Part shown: positions 15,271-22,188 of the stretch, piece after piece
Layout: every line of letters starts with the position of its first letter
Numbering within the stretch: position 1 is the stretch's first letter
NCBI GenBank assembly: GCA_910588825.1
Contig: CAJURF010000052.1
Span: forward strand, 1 to 25,341
Length of the DNA: 25,341 nt
Origin: an uncultured Lachnospiraceae bacterium
GTDB taxonomy: Bacteria; Bacillota; Clostridia; Lachnospirales; Lachnospiraceae
Reading direction: 5' to 3'
Notes under the pieces: model-generated
Databases searched by the model: none
What the model was told of the DNA's origin: nothing
The model's input: the letters and a program-made list of their open reading frames with translations, nothing else
Position numbers and translations under genes: made by a program

Positions 15271-16506
15271 TTAAATTCCGTCTGACTCAAAAAAGGCCAT
15301 CCGAAATACAGCCCCCTCCCCCAGCACGCTCTGTACAGACAGATTCCCGCCCTGGTCTTCCACAATTAATTTTGCCAGGGGAAGCCCAAGTCCTGCTCCC
15401 TGCCTGCTGCCAGACCTTCTGCTCCGGTAAAATCTTTTGAAAATATGATGGATATCTTCAGGGGCAATGCCGTATCCATTATCCTCCACATTCAGACATA
15501 CCATCGCCGGTGAACGCTTCCAGCTGATGCGGATAATCCCTCCCCGCTCTGTGTGGTCCAAAGCATTTTTTACTAGATTTCCCACCGCCTCCTTCGTCCA
15601 CTCAAAGTCGCAGAAAACCGTCTCTTCCAAATCGGCATCCAGCAAAATCTTCTTTCCTTCCCGTTTCCCCCGCTCCAGAAAATCTGCCGCCGCCTCCGCC
15701 GCTATCTCAGCCACAAAACACCGCCTCTTTTCAAAAACAATATTTCCCGTATCCAGACGGGCTATTTTCAAAAGGGACTGAATCAGCTGTTCCATCCGAT
15801 TCAAAGACTGCATAGATTTCTCCGTGAATTTTTTCACAGTCTCCTCATGAGCCGCTTCCTCTGTCATAATCTCCATATACATATTCAATGCCGCAAGGGG
15901 AGTTTTTAACTGATGAGAAATATCAGATATCATGTCTTTTAGAAATTCTTTTGCCTTATATTCCATCTCGCTTTTTGCCTGCAGTGACAGGGCAAGCTGT
16001 TCGATTCTCCAAAACAGTTGGTACACTGCCCCCGGCCCCTCTGCCGACAGGTGCCCGTCGAACCGGTTGTCCCCATACTGTGCCACAACCTTTTCCGCTC
16101 TTTCATAAAGTTTTTCCCGCCTCTGAAAATACAGACCTGCGCTGCCCAGCAATACTGCCCCAAATAAAATTCCCTCTGATAACAGAGATAAAATCAGAGG
16201 GAGTGATGTCTGCTCTGCGAGAAGCAGCAGATAACTCTGCGTATGGGTGGTGTGTCCGATTTTTTCCAGCAGTTCTTCCCCTTCCTCCGTCACTTTCGTG
16301 TGATTCCAGGCAGAAGCTGCCACCGCAGGCGGGACTCCTTCCTCCAGAAGATAAGAAACTGCCGCAAGTTCCCTCTCCACAAGTACCCGCCGGATACCCC
16401 AGGTCTGCACAGCACCGCAGACACCCAAAAGAAAAATCTGTAACACACACAGCACCGCCAGAAAGATATAAAATCTGCGGGTCTGTTTTTCATATAAAAA
16501 TTTCAA
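15271..16506 (-). CDS. Membrane sensor histidine kinase
   Basis: The 411-aa protein has transmembrane segments at about 11-34 and 102-127 flanking a roughly 68-residue extracytoplasmic sensor. A HAMP-like linker follows, then a HisKA H-box DISHQLKTPL (His198), N-box NLVKNALDH, G1 VEDNGYGI and G2 GAGLGLPLAK. It autophosphorylates and passes phosphate to the adjacent response regulator. The start is TTG at 16506 with AAGGAG upstream; it follows the regulator by 6 nt. Confidence 0.93.
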   Translation of the reverse strand: MKFLYEKQTRRFYIFLAVLCVLQIFLLGVCGAVQTWGIRRVLVERELAAVSYLLEEGVPPAVAASAWNHTKVTEEGEELLEKIGHTTHTQSYLLLLAEQTSLPLILSLLSEGILFGAVLLGSAGLYFQRREKLYERAEKVVAQYGDNRFDGHLSAEGPGAVYQLFWRIEQLALSLQAKSEMEYKAKEFLKDMISDISHQLKTPLAALNMYMEIMTEEAAHEETVKKFTEKSMQSLNRMEQLIQSLLKIARLDTGNIVFEKRRCFVAEIAAEAAADFLERGKREGKKILLDADLEETVFCDFEWTKEAVGNLVKNALDHTERGGIIRISWKRSPAMVCLNVEDNGYGIAPEDIHHIFKRFYRSRRSGSRQGAGLGLPLAKLIVEDQGGNLSVQSVLGEGAVFRMAFFESDGI

Positions 16507-16512
16507 GCCGCT

Positions 16513-17199
16513 CTACTCCTTCCACTGATACCCCACTCCCCGGACAGTCTTAATATGCTCTGGATGAGATGGATCTCTTTCCAGTTTTTCCCGCAGACGC
16601 CGCACATACACAGACACCGTATTATCATCTACAAAATTTCCGGCGCGGTCCCACAGTCTGTCCAAAATGGCCCCTCTGGTGAGAATCCTTCCGCTGTTCT
16701 GCAGAAACAGACACAACAGCCTGTACTCCGCCCCGGTAAACTCCATGTCCTTACCGCGGAAAAATACCCTGCTCTCGGCCAGATTTACCGTCAAATCTCC
16801 TGACTGCAGAATCCCCGGCTCCGCATTCAGCCTGTGGCTGCGCCGAAGCAGCGCACGGATTCGGGAGCACAGTTCCCCCAGCTTAAAAGGTTTCGTGATA
16901 TAGTCGTCCCCGCCGCAGTCCAACCCCCGGATAACACTGGTTTCCTCATCCGATGCCGTCAGAAAAATAATAGGAACCGGATTATTCGCCTCCCTGATTT
17001 TCTCGCACAGCGCAAATGCACTTCCATCCGGCAGCGTCACGTCGAAAAGAAGCAGATCAAAGTCTGTACATTCTGCCAGAAACTTCTCTGCCTCCTCAAT
17101 AGTCCCGGCTGTCTCTATAGAGAATCCATTTTTCTTCAGAGAATACGTCAGGCCGTCAATCAGACTGATGTCATCTTCCAGAAGCAGAATTTTTTCCAT
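16513..17199 (-). CDS. OmpR/PhoB-family response regulator
   Basis: The 228-aa protein has a receiver domain with acidic pocket ED-D at 8-10, phosphoacceptor Asp53 (LLLFDVTLPDG), Thr81 and Lys103 (KPF), followed by a winged-helix DNA-binding domain ending RRLREKLERDPSHPEHIKTV then RGVGYQWKE. GGAG lies 7 nt before the ATG. It pairs with the downstream kinase and probably regulates the ABC genes. Confidence 0.95.
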   Translation of the reverse strand: MEKILLLEDDISLIDGLTYSLKKNGFSIETAGTIEEAEKFLAECTDFDLLLFDVTLPDGSAFALCEKIREANNPVPIIFLTASDEETSVIRGLDCGGDDYITKPFKLGELCSRIRALLRRSHRLNAEPGILQSGDLTVNLAESRVFFRGKDMEFTGAEYRLLCLFLQNSGRILTRGAILDRLWDRAGNFVDDNTVSVYVRRLREKLERDPSHPEHIKTVRGVGYQWKE

Positions 17200-17208
17200 G
17201 TCCGTCTC

Positions 17209-17508
17209 CTACATCCCCTTCGCTTTCTCAACCGGGTATTTTTCCTCATTCTTAGTCATCTTGTCATTTACGATTTCATCCACATCCAATTCCAGCTTAT
17301 CCAGCATATCCTGACAATAAATAATCACATCCGCCAGTTCTTCCTTCACATGATCAAGGTCATACTCTGTCTCGCTCCACTGGAAACATTCCAGAAGCTC
17401 ACTCGCTTCAATGGATATGCTTTTCGCCAGATTCGCCGGTGTGTGGGATGGATTCCATTCCCGGTCTGTTACAAATTTTCGGATTCTGTTTATTGTGTTT
17501 TTGTTCAT
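17209..17508 (-). CDS. MazG-like nucleotide pyrophosphohydrolase
   Basis: The 99-aa all-alpha protein has the MazG/dCTPase-type metal site: EASELLECFQW (ExxELLE) and EELADVIIYCQDM (EExxD). The family hydrolyses NTPs or dNTPs to monophosphates, often as housecleaning. The short single-domain length fits the MazG-like class rather than full MazG. AAGGA lies upstream. It ends 9 nt before the response regulator gene. Its upstream neighbour is the LysR pseudogene. Confidence 0.88.
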   Translation of the reverse strand: MNKNTINRIRKFVTDREWNPSHTPANLAKSISIEASELLECFQWSETEYDLDHVKEELADVIIYCQDMLDKLELDVDEIVNDKMTKNEEKYPVEKAKGM

Positions 17509-17546
17509 AACATCCTTCTTTCTATGCTCTGATGCTTCCTCGACTG

Positions 17547-17789
17547 CACTCTCATAAACTTCAAAATATTTTCATTAAACGGCTGAATCTCCTGATATAA
17601 AAACCCAATCTCACAGGGCACAATGGGATCTGATAAAGATATTTCAATGAGACATCCTGTTTCTAATTCACGCTCTACAAATTGTTTTACCACGCAGGAG
17701 ACTCCGATACCCATTTTGGCAAATTCAATCAACAGGCCCATCTCATTTGCTTCCAGAATACGAAGAGGGATAATATTGTTTTTTGCATA
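17547..17789. repeat. Left copy of the 243-bp direct repeat (lysR 3' end)
   Basis: This is identical base for base to 24394-24636 by eye. It encodes the last roughly 80 residues of the LysR protein on the minus strand, except that the stop codon position is replaced so the frame reads on for 12 codons to 17505. Confidence 0.97.
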
Positions 17790-17847
17790 TACTCATCACA
17801 GACTGGGATATATAAAGCTTTGCATCGGCGGAAAGAAAAATCTTATA
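17547..17847 (-). pseudogene. Degenerate LysR-family regulator copy
   Basis: On the minus strand the order is YKIFLSA, a gap of about nine residues, KLYISQSVMSI, then a jump directly to the C-terminal MGLLIEFAKMGIGVSC region. The intact gene at 24391-25260 has these pieces separated by the whole middle of the protein. The jump coincides with a shared TATG (CATA on plus), suggesting deletion of about 0.5 kb at microhomology. The HTH-region fragment differs from the intact gene at several positions, while the C-terminal 243 bp are identical. Confidence 0.88.
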
Positions 17848-17863
17848 ATTTGAATTATAGAAA

Positions 17864-18030
17864 GACCCCAGGCGTCTTTAAAAAATACCCACAGAGCGTT
17901 AAAAACCCGTGGAAGAATACTATGGGATTTTGGAGGGCCGTGGTTTATGACCTCTAAATCCCAATATACAGGCTTCGCTGGGGCAGACCCCACGGGTGCT
18001 ATCGCAAAACAAGCTGCATCTGTTTTTCTT
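17864..18030. other. Non-coding structured block with a 7+4 bp hairpin
   Basis: GGGATTT (17924-17930) pairs with AAATCCC (17956-17962), and inside it GAGG (17933-17936) pairs with CCTC (17951-17954). A second small hairpin is GGGGC-AGA-CCCC near 17981-17993, and AGACCCCA occurs twice. No credible gene covers the stretch. Its folding potential suggests an RNA element or a decayed miniature repeat; the function is unknown. Confidence 0.4.
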
Positions 18031-18097
18031 TTAATGCGTTTTTTATATGCGTCTCCACTCAAAAAAACGCATTTGGAACGCATTAAAAACGCATTAA
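18031..18097. repeat. Inverted repeat with nested ACGCATT units at the end of the AlbA_2 gene
   Basis: TTAATGCGTTTTT (18031-18043) is the exact reverse complement of AAAAACGCATTAA (18085-18097), 13 bp with a 41-nt interior. AACGCATT occurs three times in 18065-18095, and a further ATGCGT lies in the loop. The right arm includes the TAA stop of the AlbA_2 gene. It may act as a terminator on the minus strand (stem followed by A/T-rich DNA) or as a binding site. Confidence 0.65.
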
Positions 18098-19743
18098 TTT
18101 CTATAATACCTAGCTGCACGTCCCTTCCCTTCCAACCGCAATATTCCTTCATCCCGCATTTTATCCAAAGTAATTCTCGCCTGCTGCCTCGTGAATCCGC
18201 ACAGTTCTCGGATTTTTTCATTCGTTATAAATTTGGCAGACTGCAAATATTCCTCTATCAAGCTTTTGGCTTTTACATACCGAATCACAATATCTTGGGT
18301 GTATTCTACATCTGATTTAATTGCGTCATAGACTTTAGCTGTCAACATATACTCCTTACCGGATAATCCAACCAAACCGTCCCTCATAAGATTATTGCAG
18401 CTTTTTCGCGCCTCTGCTATAGGCAGCTGTGTCAATCCTTGAACCTCCGACAACATGATTTTTTTATTATCTGTCAAATACCGCAATATCATTAGTTCCG
18501 GCAAAGGCAGCATTTTTTGAATCTTATCCTGCTCACTAGCAATAAATTTAACAAAATTCACATCATCAATCGCACTAAATATAGTCAGCGTCACTGCTTC
18601 ACTGTATGCATGATACTGCGGATATGGTTTCCCTGAAGAAATCATCTCACGAAAGATGATATCAACACCTTGTCCCGTTCTTTGCACATATTTTAGCCTT
18701 TGTAATGTCTCCGCAATCAGTTTATTTCTTGGCGTGGACGGATGTGTGATTATATTTTTCTCATTCACTCCCTCTGGAAAAGCACCTGGATTTTCGATTA
18801 CGATTCTATCCGGATAATGTTTTACATATACTGCTCCCATATTCAAATAATCTCTGTGTGATAATGCATTAAAAAGTGCCTCCTGAAAAACCTTTTCTGA
18901 GAAGTCCTCGACTTCCAACCGAAACAACCCTACCTGTACATTTACGATTTTATTAGTATTTTGTATCTTTTCCGTTAAACGGTCAATCACAGATATTATC
19001 GGCTGTTTTAAATCCAATCGAGAATCATATTCTTCCATATTGTCCGCCGAATAATGAAGATATATCACTTCCGCCTGCGGCAGCAGCCGATTAATCGCTG
19101 TTTCTTTACCCACAAAAAGCAGCCCTGCAATTGTAAGCCTGTCAACACCTTCATCTTCTTTTACCAATCCCAAATCTCTCAAAAAAGACATATCCTCCAA
19201 TTCAGGTAAGGAAGATTTCGGGTCACGCACTTTCAATTTTTCCTTTAGATTGTATATCTCTAACACATTTATATCTTCTACTGTGCTATCCGCCAAAATC
19301 TGTCCTGAAAAGTCAGGACTTTGAATACATGTATACTTATTGCTCATTTCATCCGGATAATAGGGTTTTGAGTTCTTGCCTAACCGCTTTAAGCATCTTC
19401 CATCTGAAGTGGCATAGGTCGTTCCATCTCTCTCAACTTTTATTGCCAGTACGTCTTTTCCTTCATAGTAAATCACTTCTATTTCCGTAAATAGCGCCGG
19501 ACGAGTCCTGTCATAGATAGATTCCATAATTTTCTGTGGATCATATTTGTTACAGCCTGTCACTGTTCCATCATCTTCGACGCCCATATAAACAGTACCG
19601 CCTTTGGCATTGGCAAATGCAACAAGCTCATCTACAGCTAAAGAAATACGCTCTCGCATATCCTTAGCATATATCCATGTTTTAAATTCAACGGTTAAAT
19701 TCTCGCCTTTTGAAAGAATCTGCTCAAACTCGGCTATTGTCAA
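18094..19743 (-). CDS. AlbA_2 (Schlafen-type) domain protein with GHKL-like ATPase region
   Basis: The 549-aa protein has an N-terminal AlbA_2 domain (about 13-135: TVEFKTW, VAFANAKGGTVYMGVEDDG), a linker, a HATPase_c_4-type region (EALFNALSHRDY at 288-299, VIENPG at 315-320, RTGQGVDII at 355-363), and winged-helix-like C-terminal segments (REMISS onward, with TNEKIRELCGF and a final KGRAARYYRN). Such proteins are often annotated as RecG-like or transcriptional regulators. The start is TTG at 19743 with AGGAGGG about 8 nt upstream. Its place beside mcrBC makes a defence or regulatory role plausible, but this is not shown. Confidence 0.85.
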   Translation of the reverse strand: MTIAEFEQILSKGENLTVEFKTWIYAKDMRERISLAVDELVAFANAKGGTVYMGVEDDGTVTGCNKYDPQKIMESIYDRTRPALFTEIEVIYYEGKDVLAIKVERDGTTYATSDGRCLKRLGKNSKPYYPDEMSNKYTCIQSPDFSGQILADSTVEDINVLEIYNLKEKLKVRDPKSSLPELEDMSFLRDLGLVKEDEGVDRLTIAGLLFVGKETAINRLLPQAEVIYLHYSADNMEEYDSRLDLKQPIISVIDRLTEKIQNTNKIVNVQVGLFRLEVEDFSEKVFQEALFNALSHRDYLNMGAVYVKHYPDRIVIENPGAFPEGVNEKNIITHPSTPRNKLIAETLQRLKYVQRTGQGVDIIFREMISSGKPYPQYHAYSEAVTLTIFSAIDDVNFVKFIASEQDKIQKMLPLPELMILRYLTDNKKIMLSEVQGLTQLPIAEARKSCNNLMRDGLVGLSGKEYMLTAKVYDAIKSDVEYTQDIVIRYVKAKSLIEEYLQSAKFITNEKIRELCGFTRQQARITLDKMRDEGILRLEGKGRAARYYRN

Positions 19744-19827
19744 ATATATGCCCTCCTGTCATTTTTCTTAATCTTCCCATCAAAATCCTATCTTCATCTA
19801 CATGCATCTTAACATTTAGTCAGCAGG

Positions 19828-19860
19828 CTACAAGCCCAAAATAAACACGACCTTTGCCAT
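19828..19860 (-). pseudogene. Ten-codon stub of a gene coupled to yefM, probably the toxin
   Basis: An ATG overlaps the yefM stop as TAATG and encodes only MAKVVFILGL before TAG. YoeB/Txe toxins begin with a similar M-x-K-V-V-F strand and normally follow YefM with such overlap. The remainder is missing. Assignment is inference from position and six residues. Confidence 0.35.
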
Positions 19861-20144
19861 TAACTATCGTATAGATAATGACAAGGACAATCTGAAACAG
19901 AGGTATTTCCACCTTCCATAATCGACTCTGCCATACCGGGTATGGACATCAGATATAAAGTTTCTTCAATTGATTTCCAATCTTCCTCACCGATCAAAAC
20001 TGCATTTTTCCCTCTGCTGTTGGTAATTGTTACTGGTGTACAGTTTGCATTCACATCCTGTATCAGCTGATATATATTCTCTCTTGTTTTTGTTGCAGTA
20101 ATCGCTGTTTCTATAATTTTAACGTGCGCTTCTATGTACGTCAA
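19860..20144 (-). CDS. YefM/Phd-family antitoxin, start region doubtful
   Basis: The conserved core is AITATKTRENIYQLIQDVNA, TPVTITNSRGKNAVLIGEED and WKSIEETLYLMSIPGMAESI, a full YefM DNA-binding domain and linker. The only in-frame start candidate with a standard start codon is a TTG at 20144 without a ribosome site, and that TTG is part of a plausible -35 box, so it is probably not a start. Family members usually begin with Met just before AITAT; here that position is ACA. The C-terminus ends in an atypical CPCHYLYDS. The gene is probably impaired, with an IS element only 35 nt beyond. Confidence 0.6.
   Translation of the reverse strand: MTYIEAHVKIIETAITATKTRENIYQLIQDVNANCTPVTITNSRGKNAVLIGEEDWKSIEETLYLMSIPGMAESIMEGGNTSVSDCPCHYLYDS
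20116..20144 (-). promoter_or_regulatory. Candidate yefM promoter overlapping its nominal start
   Basis: On the minus strand TTGACG (20144-20139), a 17-nt spacer and TAAAAT (20121-20116) would start transcription near 20109, almost at the conserved YefM coding start. This leaves no room for a leader and suggests the original 5' untranslated region has been deleted. Confidence 0.45.
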
Positions 20145-20179
20145 CTACAAAACAAAATTATCGGCTTTTCTATAAAAGT

Positions 20180-20197
20180 CACCAGTTTACAACTTTT
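20180..20197 (+). repeat. IS left terminal inverted repeat
   Basis: This 18-bp sequence is a perfect inverted match to 21070-21087. It lies 35 nt from the nominal start of the yefM frame. Confidence 0.9.
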
Positions 20198-20269
20198 TGA
20201 TTTTTGGAAAATAAAATACAAACCCGATCTCTTTTGCGGTATAATTTAAGTATCCAAACAAAAATCCAT

Positions 20270-21080
20270 ATGAAAAGAGATGCCTATGATCACTCTGTCT
20301 GGAATGATGTTACCGTGTCCAAAGCAGTCCGGGCTGTTCCCGGCTCTTTGGAAGATCAGCCGCTTTTTCTTTTCATTGACGATACTATGGTTGAAAAATC
20401 AGGTAAGCATTTTGAACTTTGTTCTAAATTGTACGATCATGCCGCACATAATGGTTCTAAATTACCTCAATGGACACTGTATGGTCAGTCTCCTGCTCTC
20501 TTTTCCGATATACCAGCATGGGAAAATCCTTTATCTTTCTGTTCCGGCAGGCTGCCGGCTCTGGGATAAGGAAAAGAGTAAACCTGCCCTGGCTGCTGAA
20601 CTGGCAGCGCAGGCAATGAAAACCATTGGTGCGGATCGTCAGGTGATCCTGTTGTGTGACAGCTGGTATCCAAAAGCGGAAGCGGCCGCCCTTGTGGAAC
20701 AGTTTGAAAACCTGGAAATGGTCTGTAATGCAAGGGTCGATACGGTTCTTTACGGACTTCCGCCTGCCAGGACTGGGAAAAAGGGCCGTCCCAGAAAGCG
20801 CGGGGACCGGATTTCATTGGATGGGACCGAACGGCTGGTGAATCTGATCAGCTTGTCTTACAGCGCGATGACACTGCTTCCCTACAGCGATGAAACCTTT
20901 TCTGGGTATCAGTCTGCCAGCGCACAGGAAACCCAGTACGAAATTGGCCAACAGATCCAGGCAGATATAATTTTATGCAGTTTCGGGAAATTTCTCGAAA
21001 CCATTAAAAATTGTTCTATCCTGATAAAGGTTGTGGAAGACTACATCTTATCAGGTTTTAGAAAATTTCAAAAGTTGTAA
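20270..21080 (+). pseudogene. DDE transposase remnant
   Basis: The frame MKRDAYDHSVWNDVTVSKAV to FIDDTMVEKSGKHFELCSKL and YDHAAHNGS shifts near 20457-20463 by one extra base into NYLNGHCMVSLLLSF, then YLSVPAGCRLWDKEKSKPAL, LLCDSWYPKAE and ARTGKKGRPRKRGDRIS. It then joins directly to a C-terminal ERLVNLISLSYSAMTLLPYS and ILSGFRKFQKL. The first two Asp motifs (IDDT and LCDSWY) remain; the region expected to carry the catalytic Glu is missing. The start region is truncated. Confidence 0.88.
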
Positions 21081-21087
21081 ACTGGTG
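21070..21087 (-). repeat. IS right terminal inverted repeat
   Basis: AAAAGTTGTAAACTGGTG is the exact reverse complement of 20180-20197. It lies 45 nt from the mcrC stop. Confidence 0.9.
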
Positions 21088-21132
21088 TTTTAGTATATCT
21101 TGACAATATTATATAGCACCACATTAATCCTT

Positions 21133-22188
21133 CTATCTTTTTGAAAATTCTGCCGCTTCCCCAAAATATTCCCGGACAATTCCATCCAACTGTTCCCTAA
21201 TCATACTGAAATCCTGATTCAGATCCAATGTTCTCACGCTGATTCGATTGCCGCTCATCCTATATTTTTGATCTGGCTGAATTTCCTCATCTGTACCAGC
21301 ATATAAAAGCATACCCGATACCTCATGGGGATCATCTTTTAACTCGTATTCCTTATTCTTCACATAGGAAAAAATCTGATACAAATTTGCGGAATGCACA
21401 GTGCACTTATCATACTGTGACTGTGTTGTGTACTCATAGTACTTGGCATCAATAATGAGAATCCTCTCCTGATAGGAAAGCATAATATCTGTCTTCATCA
21501 TCGGCAGCATATCACCAAAACCGTCATCCAGCTGCCAGGATATCCACGACCCCCCCGTCTTAATCTCTGGGAATTCCTGACGATAATACTCTCGAATAAA
21601 TTTCTCATAAAGATCACACATTCTGTGCTCATCAACAAACTGCATCAACCGGATACTGCCATCCGCAGTAGTCTGGAGCAAGCCCTTCAGTACCAGATAA
21701 CAGATAGATATCATCAGCCTGTACATCTGATTATTCCTGGAATATTGCTGTTTCCAGTTAATAGAATGTATCTCAAGCTCTTGTACTTCACTAAAAAATA
21801 CCAACAGCCTACGAATCTCTTTCTTCTTGGATTTACTAATATCCGCATGCAGAAGCTGCCCCATTGTTGTCTTGATAATCCGGTTCATGTAAGTATTTAC
21901 AGAAAACTCATCATAAGTGCAGACCATCCGTTTTCGTATCATCGTTCGTGTCTTAATGGATTCCGTAATATCCATCCTGCCTCTGATTCCCGCCAGAGCC
22001 TCAGTTCCTGGGATATACTCCCGGGCAAGCCCCCTCTTTAACTGTAGGGAAACGCCTTTTACCAGAATTGCCGCACACAACTCAGCTACATTATCAAATT
22101 GTTCTACTGCCACATTTTTAAATCCATCTTCATTCAGAATCTGAAACACATATGCAAGCATATAGTAAATATTCTTAACAGGTATCAC
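21133..22188 (-). CDS. mcrC: McrC-type nuclease subunit of a type IV restriction system
   Basis: The 351-aa protein opens with IPVKNIYYMLAYVFQIL, typical of McrC, and carries a PD-(D/E)xK nuclease core: MMKTDIML (Asp234) followed by ILIIDAKYY (Asp247-Ala-Lys249), with NLYQIFSYV after it. McrC cuts DNA when recruited and stimulated by the McrB GTPase bound to modified cytosine. Its start overlaps the mcrB stop by 4 nt, so the subunits are coupled. The reading frame is intact. Confidence 0.94.
   Translation of the reverse strand: MIPVKNIYYMLAYVFQILNEDGFKNVAVEQFDNVAELCAAILVKGVSLQLKRGLAREYIPGTEALAGIRGRMDITESIKTRTMIRKRMVCTYDEFSVNTYMNRIIKTTMGQLLHADISKSKKKEIRRLLVFFSEVQELEIHSINWKQQYSRNNQMYRLMISICYLVLKGLLQTTADGSIRLMQFVDEHRMCDLYEKFIREYYRQEFPEIKTGGSWISWQLDDGFGDMLPMMKTDIMLSYQERILIIDAKYYEYTTQSQYDKCTVHSANLYQIFSYVKNKEYELKDDPHEVSGMLLYAGTDEEIQPDQKYRMSGNRISVRTLDLNQDFSMIREQLDGIVREYFGEAAEFSKR

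Larger units (their letters stand above)
20180..21087 (+). mobile_element. Internally deleted IS element (IS4-superfamily-like), 908 bp
   Basis: Terminal inverted repeats of 18 bp are perfect: CACCAGTTTACAACTTTT at 20180-20197 and its reverse complement at 21070-21087. The transposase inside lacks its N-terminus and the segment with the catalytic Glu, and is frameshifted. No clear target-site duplication is visible in the flanks. It may still be mobilised in trans by a full-length relative because both ends are intact. Confidence 0.88.

Noticed and set aside
17505..17741. 78-aa minus-strand frame as a gene
   Set aside because: It is the C-terminal end of the duplicated LysR gene reading through the lost stop codon, not an independent gene.
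18065..18097. Possible CRISPR or iteron array from three AACGCATT copies
   Set aside because: Units are only 8 nt with irregular spacing and no spacers, and no cas or replication gene is present.
17796..18221. 141-aa minus-strand frame over the structured block
   Set aside because: It overlaps the end of the AlbA_2 gene in another frame, crosses the inverted repeat and has no recognisable domain or ribosome site.
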